A DNA stretch of 50,665 bases from Anaerolineae bacterium CG2_30_57_67 (GTDB lineage: Bacteria > Chloroflexota > Anaerolineae > Anaerolineales > Villigracilaceae): assembly GCA_001872455.1 (NCBI GenBank), contig MNXJ01000068.1, forward strand, positions 1 through 50,665, read 5' to 3'. A program made the translations under genes and the position numbers. The notes beneath the pieces were generated by a model. It was not told where the DNA came from. It worked only from the letters and a program-made list of their open reading frames with translations, and did no database searches. This document shows, piece after piece, positions 1 through 7,121 of the stretch. Each line of letters starts with the position of its first letter. Within the stretch, counting starts at the first letter, position 1.

Positions 1-3000
1 TTGGCTTTGAGCAGGGCGTGGAGTTCGCGCAGGGTGGAGCCATCAGAGCGGAGGGCGACGCCATGCGCTTGCGGAAGGTTGGTGGAATCTGCTGTGCCGA
101 GGAAGTCGCTGATTTTGGCGGTTTCGCCGAGGGTTGCGTCAATGATGGATTTGCCGAAGTCGAGTTGTTCTTCGATGAGTTTGTAGGCGGTTTCATCCAG
201 CGCGAGTTTGACGGCGGAGGAGGCGACGGGGAGTACCATGCCCAGCGTGCCTGTCAGGAATTTCAAATAGGGACTGGCTTTCTTGAACCATTCACGCTCC
301 AGTTCGAGGTCGTAGACGCCTTTCTTCATATCGCCGTTGTTGAGAACGGGGAGCGGCAGGCGCGAATGTTCGCACCATAGGACGAGGCGGAACTTTTCAC
401 GAATCCAGGTTTTGGGATTGAAGGCGCTGCGGTCAACGGGGAAGAAACTGAACAGGCGCGGACCTTCTTTGGCTTCATCGGTGAGGACTTGCAGTAGGTC
501 GGTGTAGGTTTTGTCCACTTGGGAGAGAATGCGGCGCGTGTTGACGTTAAATTCATCATGCAGTTCACTTTTGAGTGAAGCAAATTCTGACTGCAAGTCA
601 GCAAGTGAAATTGCCTGTGTAGCGGCGGGTGCGTTGCGGAGCAGGGAGTCAATATTCTGCCATTTGTTGCAAACAGGGCATGGATATTTTGGCTGTCCAT
701 CGCGTTTGCTTTCCATCAAGTTGCCCACGTTATAAAGACCTGTGCCAGGCACGTGCTTACCGCAAGGGTCAATGCATGGAACCATCACGTCACAGCGCAA
801 GCCTTCCCAAAAACTTTCGACAAGGAATTTCACTTCGCGAGTCAACATGCCGAGCAGTCCTTCGGGATACGGCGAGCGGACGGTAATGCGGACGTCGTTG
901 CCCACGTGCTCAAGAAACGCGCGGCTTTTGTATTCATCCTCCAGCACCAGCCCGCGCTGCCAGTGGACGCTGGCGTTGTAATCGGCGCGACCGAGGGAAT
1001 ATTTATGCAGGCGAACGATCAACTGGTAGAACAATCCTTCCGCGCTGGCGGATTGACCATTGCTTGCGTCCACGATGTGACAGATCTGCGTTTGCTGGAT
1101 GTCGCCCGACGCGGGAGAGATTTTCCACGCGTCGGAAATATTTTGCGGGCGGATATCGGGGACGAGTTGACCGATGAGAGATGTCGAGTTGTCATCGTAG
1201 GGGCGGGTCTGCGCCATGCCCATACGCGCTCCGCTCTCGCCGCCAGACCCGCCCGTACCGCGCGGATCAGCCACACGGTAGGAAAGATCGAAGCGTTCCA
1301 TCAGGCGGAGAAAAATCGGGTGGAGAGTCGCTGGGTAGCGCGAATCGTCCGCGCGGTTTTTGTCATCCCACAGGTGACCAAGTCTTGAGAATTTCACCAA
1401 GCCGTGCGCTGTCCGCGTCGCTTCATCGTCGAGCACATAACTCATGGCGGTGGCAAGCCAATCGGGACGGAGGATGACGATGTCGTGCAGGGTCGGGTCA
1501 TTTTCGTAATGCGTGAGATGACCGAGGCGGTGCGAGATGGTAATGAAGAGCCGCGCGATCTCATCATCCATGTTGTGGGCGCGGCAGATGTCGAGGACTT
1601 CACGCAAAGGCAGATACGGCGCGCCCTTGCCTTGCAGGGCTTGACGGACATCGGCAAAACTCTTCGGCACAGAGCGACCGACTTCGGGCAGGCTCGCGGC
1701 GACCTGGGCAATGGCGCGTTTGAGTTCATCAATGCCTTTGCGGTTGCCGTGCTCGTCGGGTTTGCTGTCCACGAAGAAAAAGTCTACGACGGTTTCTTTG
1801 CCGAACAAGTCCCACAGTTCCTGACGGTCAATATCGGGCTGACGCTGCTGCGGTCCGCCGTGCGTGGCGACGACCAGAATCTTCGCGCTCGGCTCGCGGC
1901 GCTTGACGAGTTGAATCCACTCTTTGACCTGTCCCGCCTGCGAACCTTCGCGCGGCTTCCACACGACGAGATAAACTGCGGGCGCGCTGAAGAATAACTG
2001 GTGCGTGGGGCGATACACGCGCTGTCCGCCGAAGTCCCAGGCGTTGAGGGTGATTTTGGTTCGGGTGTCGAGGTTAATCAATTTTACAGGTTTAATCTTG
2101 ATGCCGTGCGTGGTAGATAATCCTTCAGCAAATGCATCACCGCGTAAAGCACCGAGTAAACAGGTCTTGCCAACTTCGCCTTCGCCGATGATGATAAGTT
2201 TAGCTTCGTTTAAGATGACTTGCCCTGTTTCGGCTTTGGCACGCAGGTAGGCTTTGACTGCGTCAAGACCCTGTGCGTATGCCGCGGCGAGTTCGGGGTT
2301 GAGGGGGTTTTTGTCGAGTTCAAATTTTTCCAAATGTTCAAGTTGGGCAAGGGAGGTAGGTAAGTCAGTCAGTTGATTGTTGTTGAGATACAGTTTTTGC
2401 AACTGCGTGAGATTGCCGAGCGACTCTGGCAGTGCTGTTAGTTGGTTGTTATAGAGATACAGCGATTGCAACTGCGTGAGATTGCCGAGCGACTCTGGCA
2501 GTGCTGTTAGTTGGTTGTCGCTGAGTTCCAGACACTGCAACTGCGTGAGATTACCGAGCCATTCTGGCAGCGTCGTTAGTTGGTTCGTGGCGAGATACAG
2601 CGATTGCAACTGCGTGAGATTACCGAGCCACTCTGGCAGTGCTGTCAGTCGGTCGTAGTTAAGAGACAGTTCCTGCAACTGCGTGAGATTACTAATCGAC
2701 TCTGGCAGTGTCGTCCGTTGATTGCCAGAGAGATACAGTTTTTGCAACTGCGTGAGATTGCCGAGCGACTTTGGCAGTGTCGTTAGTTGGTTGCCGTGGA
2801 GATTCAGTTCCTGCAACTGCGTGAGATTGCTGAGCGACTCTGGCAGTGTCGTCAGTTGGTTGTCGGAGAGATCCAGCGTCTGCAACTGCGTGAGATTGCC
2901 GAGCGACTTTGGCAGTTCGGTGAGTCCACTCCCGAGATAAAGATTCGTTGCACCCGATTTCAGGGCTTCTTTGATTTTCTTTTCTGCTTGGGAATAGGCT

Positions 3001-3014
3001 TCGTCATGCGCCAT
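1..3014 (-). CDS. Roco-family GTPase, LRR-Roc-COR (3' end beyond window)
   Basis: About 1004 residues are visible and no stop is reached before base 1. Residues 22-255 are roughly ten 23-residue leucine-rich repeats of the form NQLTTLPESLGNLTQLQ. A Roc GTPase follows, with P-loop GEGEVGKT (277-284), switch-II WDFGGQ (326-331) and G4-like THGG (384-387). A COR-like region comes next, ending with two Cys pairs (CIDPC and CPVC, near residues 750-790). Roco proteins are dimerising GTPases related to LRRK2. In bacteria their substrates are mostly unknown, and many sit in accessory or defence-like loci. The start is the ATG at 3014, preceded by a strong AGGAGG site at 3019-3024. The domain order is clear. 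The cellular role is not, and linkage to the NACHT genes suggests but does not prove an immune role. Confidence 0.9.
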   Translation of the reverse strand, partial: MAHDEAYSQAEKKIKEALKSGATNLYLGSGLTELPKSLGNLTQLQTLDLSDNQLTTLPESLSNLTQLQELNLHGNQLTTLPKSLGNLTQLQKLYLSGNQRTTLPESISNLTQLQELSLNYDRLTALPEWLGNLTQLQSLYLATNQLTTLPEWLGNLTQLQCLELSDNQLTALPESLGNLTQLQSLYLYNNQLTALPESLGNLTQLQKLYLNNNQLTDLPTSLAQLEHLEKFELDKNPLNPELAAAYAQGLDAVKAYLRAKAETGQVILNEAKLIIIGEGEVGKTCLLGALRGDAFAEGLSTTHGIKIKPVKLINLDTRTKITLNAWDFGGQRVYRPTHQLFFSAPAVYLVVWKPREGSQAGQVKEWIQLVKRREPSAKILVVATHGGPQQRQPDIDRQELWDLFGKETVVDFFFVDSKPDEHGNRKGIDELKRAIAQVAASLPEVGRSVPKSFADVRQALQGKGAPYLPLREVLDICRAHNMDDEIARLFITISHRLGHLTHYENDPTLHDIVILRPDWLATAMSYVLDDEATRTAHGLVKFSRLGHLWDDKNRADDSRYPATLHPIFLRLMERFDLSYRVADPRGTGGSGGESGARMGMAQTRPYDDNSTSLIGQLVPDIRPQNISDAWKISPASGDIQQTQICHIVDASNGQSASAEGLFYQLIVRLHKYSLGRADYNASVHWQRGLVLEDEYKSRAFLEHVGNDVRITVRSPYPEGLLGMLTREVKFLVESFWEGLRCDVMVPCIDPCGKHVPGTGLYNVGNLMESKRDGQPKYPCPVCNKWQNIDSLLRNAPAATQAISLADLQSEFASLKSELHDEFNVNTRRILSQVDKTYTDLLQVLTDEAKEGPRLFSFFPVDRSAFNPKTWIREKFRLVLWCEHSRLPLPVLNNGDMKKGVYDLELEREWFKKASPYLKFLTGTLGMVLPVASSAVKLALDETAYKLIEEQLDFGKSIIDATLGETAKISDFLGTADSTNLPQAHGVALRSDGSTLRELHALLKA
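2345..2935 (-). repeat. Tandem 69-bp repeats encoding the LRR array
   Basis: Eight near-identical 69-bp units plus degenerate ends encode the leucine-rich repeats of the Roco gene. Each unit carries a nearly invariant core (plus strand CAACTGCGTGAGATT) and varies mainly at the solvent-facing positions of the LRR. The high DNA identity between units points to recent expansion or gene conversion. Confidence 0.9.
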
Positions 3015-3030
3015 GGGAACCTCCTTCTGT

Positions 3031-3416
3031 CTTAACCATGATTTTCTTGATTTGCTTGATTGCCTTGATTGCCTTGATTGAAGACCATGATTGATTCGTG
3101 ATGAGTTTCATTGCGCCCGACTTCAACGCCTGTTCGATAAGCGGGGAAGGACTGTTGCGTTTTTGACAGGAGTTTGGATGAATCATTTTTATTTTCCCTT
3201 TGAGGTCTTAACCATGATTTTCTTGATTGAAGGATTACCATGATTAGTACGAGTCCAATCAGGGTAATCCTGTAATCCTTTCAATCACGGTTAAGATGTT
3301 TACTTGATTGCCATGATGGATTGCCTCGATTTGCAAGATTTTCAATCAAGGTAATCCTATAATCCTTTCAATCATGGTTAAGATGGTTTTTCTAATCCTT
3401 CAAATCAAGGTTAAGT
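3031..3416. repeat. Cluster of short interspersed repeats flanking the GxxExxY gene
   Basis: This stretch holds no convincing intact gene. It contains at least five copies, in both orientations, of a loosely conserved repeat built from CTTAACCATGATT, CCTTGATTGCCTTGATT and TAATCCTTTCAATCA blocks (about 3031-3098, 3206-3247, 3261-3297, 3341-3387 and 3392-3416). Further copies lie at 3779-3856 on the other side of the GxxExxY gene. The last copy here encodes the final residues and stop of that gene. Unit length and spacing vary, so this is not a CRISPR array. Confidence 0.75.
3100..3186 (-). pseudogene. Possible decayed copy of a Roco/LRR N-terminus
   Basis: The minus strand reads PLIEQALKSGAMKLI here. 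This resembles the Roco start KKIKEALKSGATNLYL, after which the reading frame dissolves into the interspersed repeat. It may be the stump of a duplicated LRR gene. The match is short, so the call is tentative. Confidence 0.3.
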
Positions 3417-3781
3417 TTGTTGTTATGCACTCTCTTGAATTGTAAACTCTTTGCGCCAAAATTGATCAGCAGACCAATCTCCATTTTATACGCTTCGAGA
3501 TAATTCATGGCTTGGGCGAGATGAACGTCCTCCAATTGGATGACGGCTTTCAGTTCAACCATGATCAATTTTTCAACGAAGAAGTCCACTCTGCGCGTGC
3601 CGATCTCGTGTCCGCGATAAAAAATGGACATTTCCTTTTCGCGTTCAAAGGCGAGGTTATGATAGGGAAATTCAATTTCCAGCGCACGCTGGTAGATGAC
3701 TTCCTGAAAGCCATTGCCAAGCGTGGAGTGGACTTTCATTGCGGCGGCAATAATGCGGCGAGTCAAATCTTCGTGTTGCAT
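3392..3781 (-). CDS. GxxExxY family protein (PD-(D/E)XK-like)
   Basis: The product is 129 residues from the ATG at 3781. The family motif is GFQEVIY (G24, E27, Y30). A nuclease-fold-like core follows: D66 in RVDFF and E76-L-K78 in VELKAV, fitting the PD-(D/E)XK assignment of this family. The biochemical role of GxxExxY proteins is not established. A TTG start at 3817 would add 12 residues (SLNHGNQGNQG), which are simply translated repeat DNA, so the ATG with an AAGG-type site upstream is preferred. The C-terminal LNLDLKD and the stop codon are also repeat-derived. The gene lies between the NACHT and Roco genes in the same orientation. Confidence 0.8.
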   Translation of the reverse strand: MQHEDLTRRIIAAAMKVHSTLGNGFQEVIYQRALEIEFPYHNLAFEREKEMSIFYRGHEIGTRRVDFFVEKLIMVELKAVIQLEDVHLAQAMNYLEAYKMEIGLLINFGAKSLQFKRVHNNKLNLDLKD

Positions 3782-3856
3782 ACCTTGATTTCCTTGATTA
3801 CCATGATTGAGACTCAATCATGATAATCCTCTAATCCTTCTAATCATGGTTAAGAC
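3779..3856. repeat. Interspersed repeat copies at the NACHT/GxxExxY junction
   Basis: This segment contains TACCTTGATTTCCTTGATTACCATGATTG-type and TAATCCTTCTAATCATGGTTAAG-type blocks, matching the cluster at 3031-3416. On the minus strand the CTTAACCATGATTAG block supplies the last codons (Leu-Asn-His-Asp) and the stop of the NACHT gene at 3840. Confidence 0.7.
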
Positions 3857-5885
3857 GTTCAGCGAAGTGTTCCATCAACAGGCGGTGGACGAAAATATAT
3901 CCGCCACCGACGCGACGCAGGAAGATCAGGTCAACGCAGTGGTTGAGGAAGGGGACGAGTCGCCAAGGAGTGAATTTGTTAAAAGCCAAATTAAAGCGTA
4001 AGATACAGTGTTTAAATAAAGCCGAACCTCCGTATTTCAACAAAAAAATCAGCCCGAAACCCAGTCCGCAAATCAGTCCGAATAACAACCCTAGTTTTAT
4101 CCCTACAATCAATCCACCATACAGCCATAACAACAACCCTAAACTCAGCCCGACAATCAATCCAAATAACAGGAAGATAAAAAGGAAATTTCTTATTAAG
4201 AAAGCAACTCTTTGACCAAGGAGTATCGGTTGATCAACTGATTTCGTATCTAGCCCAAAACCCATCAGCCCGAAACCCAGTCCAAATAATAGCCCAAACA
4301 ATAATCCAAAGAATAATCCAAAAAGTAGCCCTGAAGACAACCCAGCAACGAGCCCGCTAAACAACCCCAAAATAACTCCAAAAACTATCATTCCGCTTAT
4401 TCCTTCAATCCAATCCCATTCTAAAGCATCAACCATTTCGATCTCATTATCATCTAAATCATCGACTATTTCGGTTTCGTTGTCCTCTAGCACATGAACT
4501 GTTTTGATCTCGTCATCATCCAACACATCAATCATTTCGATCCCGTTGTCTCCAAATGTGTAATTTTCCGTTAAAAAAATGGCGCATCCAAACAATAAAA
4601 TGATTAGTCCAACAATTATCCCAACAATCAATCCATAAATAAGCCCACTAATCAAACCAATAATCAACCCAATAATTACAACAGGAATTAATCCAATATT
4701 CACCCTGTAAAATCCTTGGTTCTTCTGGCTTAACCAATTTGGTTGCATATTTTCAAGAAAATATGGAATCTGATTATGTTTGACCATTTTGCGTGCCAGC
4801 CATGATAGCCAATGCAACACATCCTGTTTTTTGAAATTTGCATTCTTTGATCTCGGACGCTCAAACATGCGCTCAATATAAGTATCAAAAAGGCGTTTGT
4901 GTTGTAACTTCTCATCTCCCGATATCAGAATCTCTACATCCCGCTTATCCCGATACGCCATAATCATAATGCTCAAAAATAAGGGGGTCTCTGCCATTTC
5001 ACGCAGGGCGTTATCTTTTTTGAGAACCTGCTTAATACCCGCCATCTCCTCCCCAAAGCGATTGAAGAATTCGGCAATCTGTTCATGCGTCAGCGGCTGG
5101 ACTTCAATCGCGCCTTCAAAGGATAATTTGGCGTTGAGGTCTGCATAATCCTGACTGCGGCTGCACACGGCGAGGGAGGTCAGCCCATGTTCTTTTCTAA
5201 AGGCGTTGATCGCTTCCACGCACTTGGCGCGGCTGTCCTGTCGCACTTCGTCCAAGCCATCCAAAAGCAAGAGTAATTTATTGCCTTTCACCCAATCGGG
5301 CGCGGTCTTGCGAGGGACGCTGTACAGGTTGTTCAACTCCTGCGCCAGCCAATCGGCGAGGGTTTTCGATTCCGTCCAAGATGAAAGGTTGAAGACCATC
5401 GGGATGGGATAGGCCACGTCTTCTCTGGCGCGTGCAATCAACTGGCGGGCGAGTTCCAACAGCATGGTCGTCTTGCCCGAGCCAGGCGCGCCGAGAATCA
5501 GCAGGGAACGTCCCATGCCGATGGAGTCGAAGATCTCCAGCATGGATGTCCCTGCGGGGAGGGTTTCGTCGGTTGATTCTTTTTTGATCGCCCACGGATA
5601 TTTGGTCACCGCTTCGGGGTCTTGTTTGATGCCCAAGTCCAATAACGCCGCGCCGTGCAGGGATGCGTCCAGCACGCCTTTGATCCACGCGTTTTCGACG
5701 TGTCCCAACAGGATGCGGCAGTTGCGGTGCTCGAGGGTTTCCGAGTCGCTTTTGAAGATATTGAAGAATTTCTGGATGATGGTTTGGTTGTTGTCCCCTG
5801 TGACGATGACGCTGTCCACTACATCACCACCGATCGTGGTGACGTTTTTCTTCTCGGGTGGAGTGGACTTTCTGACAGGCGTCAT
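3840..5885 (-). CDS. NACHT-domain NTPase with C-terminal glycine-zipper membrane region
   Basis: The 681-residue protein looks like a STAND NTPase. A short N-terminal segment carries IGGDVVDSVIVTGDNN (18-33). The NACHT core has Walker A GAPGSGKTT (132-140), Walker B LLLLLDGLDEV (204-214) and a helical region to about 380. Residues 396-438 and 495-618 are long GLI/GLL/GLF-type hydrophobic repeats, likely several membrane helices packed by glycine zippers. An acidic 11-residue repeat block (449-490) separates them. The C-terminus GGGYIFVHRLL is of a kind seen in bacterial NACHT proteins with membrane tails. Bacterial NACHT proteins are often antiphage sensors, and here the effector is probably the membrane region. 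No clear Shine-Dalgarno precedes the ATG at 5885, and translation is probably coupled to the gene ending 13 bp upstream. Confidence 0.88.
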   Translation of the reverse strand: MTPVRKSTPPEKKNVTTIGGDVVDSVIVTGDNNQTIIQKFFNIFKSDSETLEHRNCRILLGHVENAWIKGVLDASLHGAALLDLGIKQDPEAVTKYPWAIKKESTDETLPAGTSMLEIFDSIGMGRSLLILGAPGSGKTTMLLELARQLIARAREDVAYPIPMVFNLSSWTESKTLADWLAQELNNLYSVPRKTAPDWVKGNKLLLLLDGLDEVRQDSRAKCVEAINAFRKEHGLTSLAVCSRSQDYADLNAKLSFEGAIEVQPLTHEQIAEFFNRFGEEMAGIKQVLKKDNALREMAETPLFLSIMIMAYRDKRDVEILISGDEKLQHKRLFDTYIERMFERPRSKNANFKKQDVLHWLSWLARKMVKHNQIPYFLENMQPNWLSQKNQGFYRVNIGLIPVVIIGLIIGLISGLIYGLIVGIIVGLIILLFGCAIFLTENYTFGDNGIEMIDVLDDDEIKTVHVLEDNETEIVDDLDDNEIEMVDALEWDWIEGISGMIVFGVILGLFSGLVAGLSSGLLFGLFFGLLFGLLFGLGFGLMGFGLDTKSVDQPILLGQRVAFLIRNFLFIFLLFGLIVGLSLGLLLWLYGGLIVGIKLGLLFGLICGLGFGLIFLLKYGGSALFKHCILRFNLAFNKFTPWRLVPFLNHCVDLIFLRRVGGGYIFVHRLLMEHFAERLNHD
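4418..4550 (-). repeat. Diverged 33-bp tandem repeat inside the NACHT gene
   Basis: About four units encode the 11-residue acidic motif exemplified by IEMVDALEWDW, IKTVHVLEDNE and TEIVDDLDDNE. It forms a charged loop between two glycine-zipper membrane blocks. Confidence 0.75.
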
Positions 5886-5898
5886 GGCTGCGTGGAGG

Positions 5899-6333
5899 TT
5901 ATGACTTCTTCGACTCTGCTTTGCCCTTTTCTGCTACTTTCTGGAAGACGGTGCTTAATCCTTTGATCGGATTGGTGAAAGTGTCTACAGCCACTTCCCA
6001 TATATCTGGCGCCATGCCCGCTAGAACTTCAAACCATTCTTGAACTTTGCCCTCTTCTGCTTTCTCGCCTTTTGCTGCCTCCGTTTCCAACTCTTGAACA
6101 GCGGTCTGTACCATCGTCTTTTTAGGACCTTCTGGTTTGGCTTCCACCGCTTTTAACAAAGTTGAAAAGGCTTTTGCGATTTCATCTACCGAAGCGCCTT
6201 GCTTTAATGTGAGGCGATTGTTGTTTCCAGCGACAACATTGGAACCGCTGACACTGCCGCCGATGCTAATGTTATTTCCGCCTGTTCCTGTGGTGTTAGC
6301 TGCTTTCGATTTGGTTGATTTTTTGTCTGCCAT
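5899..6333 (-). CDS. Small NACHT-associated protein with shared IGG/GNN motif
   Basis: The product has 144 residues. A Lys-rich start is followed by NISIGGSVSGSNVVAGNNN (21-39), which aligns without gaps to residues 18-33 of the NACHT protein encoded next (IGGxVxxSxxVxGxNN). The rest (45-140) is predicted mostly helical and charged, with a KPEGPKKTM segment and an amphipathic C-terminus (DIWEVAVDTFTNPIKGL). I do not recognise a named family. The start at 6333 has AAGGAG at 6341-6346. The stop is 13 bp from the NACHT start, so the two are almost certainly co-transcribed. A plausible role is an adaptor or effector that pairs with the NACHT N-terminus; this is inference from the shared motif and linkage. 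Confidence 0.75.
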   Translation of the reverse strand: MADKKSTKSKAANTTGTGGNNISIGGSVSGSNVVAGNNNRLTLKQGASVDEIAKAFSTLLKAVEAKPEGPKKTMVQTAVQELETEAAKGEKAEEGKVQEWFEVLAGMAPDIWEVAVDTFTNPIKGLSTVFQKVAEKGKAESKKS

Positions 6334-6646
6334 TTTATGTCTCCTTAGAAATTTTCGTTCATTTTCCCATTTTCGGATGAGTATTGGAAATCGCCGACCG
6401 TGATTTTGATTCTACTCCACATCCCTCTATGGCACGTGCTGTTTATCTGGAGACACGGAATACACTCTTGTCAAAATATCGCTACTTGTTTATTTCGTTT
6501 TCATCGCCCGAAATGATCGTACTGTCTTTGTGCGTAGAGCGGAGCAAGCCGAACGGGTTAAACGGAACAAATCGCACAGGTTAAGCGGTGCATGCCGCAC
6601 ACTCTTGAGTGGGTGGAAATCGCTGGAAGGAGCCCCAAATAGTCAG
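6334..6646. other. Intergenic stretch without an intact gene
   Basis: There is no convincing gene. An ATG at 6429 opens a short frame (MARAVYLET) reminiscent of a PIN-domain N-terminus that loses similarity at once. Bases 6518-6620 hold a short open stretch fused in frame to the metallopeptidase fragment downstream. The region is probably remodelled junction DNA and contains the promoter of the NACHT operon. Confidence 0.4.
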
Positions 6647-7042
6647 ATGATTCTAACTATCCGCCCTGGAACTGACAAAGAAAAAAGGGAGGCCATCGTT
6701 TCCGCCTGGTACCGTCAACAATTAAAAATTGCGCTGCCGCCACTGATCGAAAAGTGGGAAGCGGTAATGGGTGTGAAGGTAAATCGTGTTTTTGTTCAGC
6801 GGATGAAAACAAAATGGGGCAGTTGCCATTCAAGCAAGCACAATATTCGCATCAATAGCGAACTCGCTCAAAAACCGCCAGCCTGCCTTGAGTACGTTGT
6901 TGTGCATGAACTGGCGCATTTGCTGGAGCCGTCGCACAATAAGGTTTTTGTAAGCCTGATGAATCAGTTTATGCCGCAATGGCGTCAACTTCGTGATGAA
7001 TTAAACCGCATTCCGCTGACACACCAGGAATGGAAGTACTAG
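6647..7042 (+). CDS. YgjP/SprT-like zinc metallopeptidase, C-terminal fragment
   Basis: The reading frame from the ATG at 6647 gives 131 residues. It carries the zinc site VVVHELAHLLEPSHN (HExxH plus a downstream His) and the family block RMKTKWGSC. YgjP-type proteins are normally about 230 residues, with an N-terminal beta-rich half that is missing here. The frame stays open upstream to 6530 but does not encode that half. The candidate ribosome site GGAAGGAG (6625-6632) is rather far from the ATG. It is either a 5'-truncated remnant or a short peptidase module still translated. The metal ligands are intact, so activity is not excluded. Confidence 0.7.
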   Translation: MILTIRPGTDKEKREAIVSAWYRQQLKIALPPLIEKWEAVMGVKVNRVFVQRMKTKWGSCHSSKHNIRINSELAQKPPACLEYVVVHELAHLLEPSHNKVFVSLMNQFMPQWRQLRDELNRIPLTHQEWKY

Positions 7043-7121
7043 CGCTGGCGCAAAAATTCCCAGGGGTGGAGCGCTGCTTGAAAATTCTCTTCAATATCTG
7101 TTGAAATCTCACCGCCGCCGC

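Noticed and set aside
18-2250. Long plus-strand open frames opposite the Roco gene
   Set aside because: They lack domains and ribosome sites and are antisense shadows of the GC-biased coding strand.
2395-2935. 69-bp tandem repeats as a CRISPR array
   Set aside because: They translate in one frame as leucine-rich repeats without spacers and lie inside the Roco gene.
3031-3416. Interspersed repeats as a CRISPR array
   Set aside because: Unit length, orientation and spacing vary, and no cas gene is present.
4418-4550. 33-bp repeats as CRISPR or regulatory iterons
   Set aside because: They encode an in-frame acidic peptide repeat in the NACHT gene.
6429-6520. PIN-domain toxin gene
   Set aside because: Only MARAVYLET resembles a PIN start; the rest has no acidic catalytic residues.
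6540-6610. Integron attC-like site (GTTAAAC and GTTAAGC boxes)
   Set aside because: The boxes are not arranged as paired R/L sites and no foldable attC hairpin is evident.
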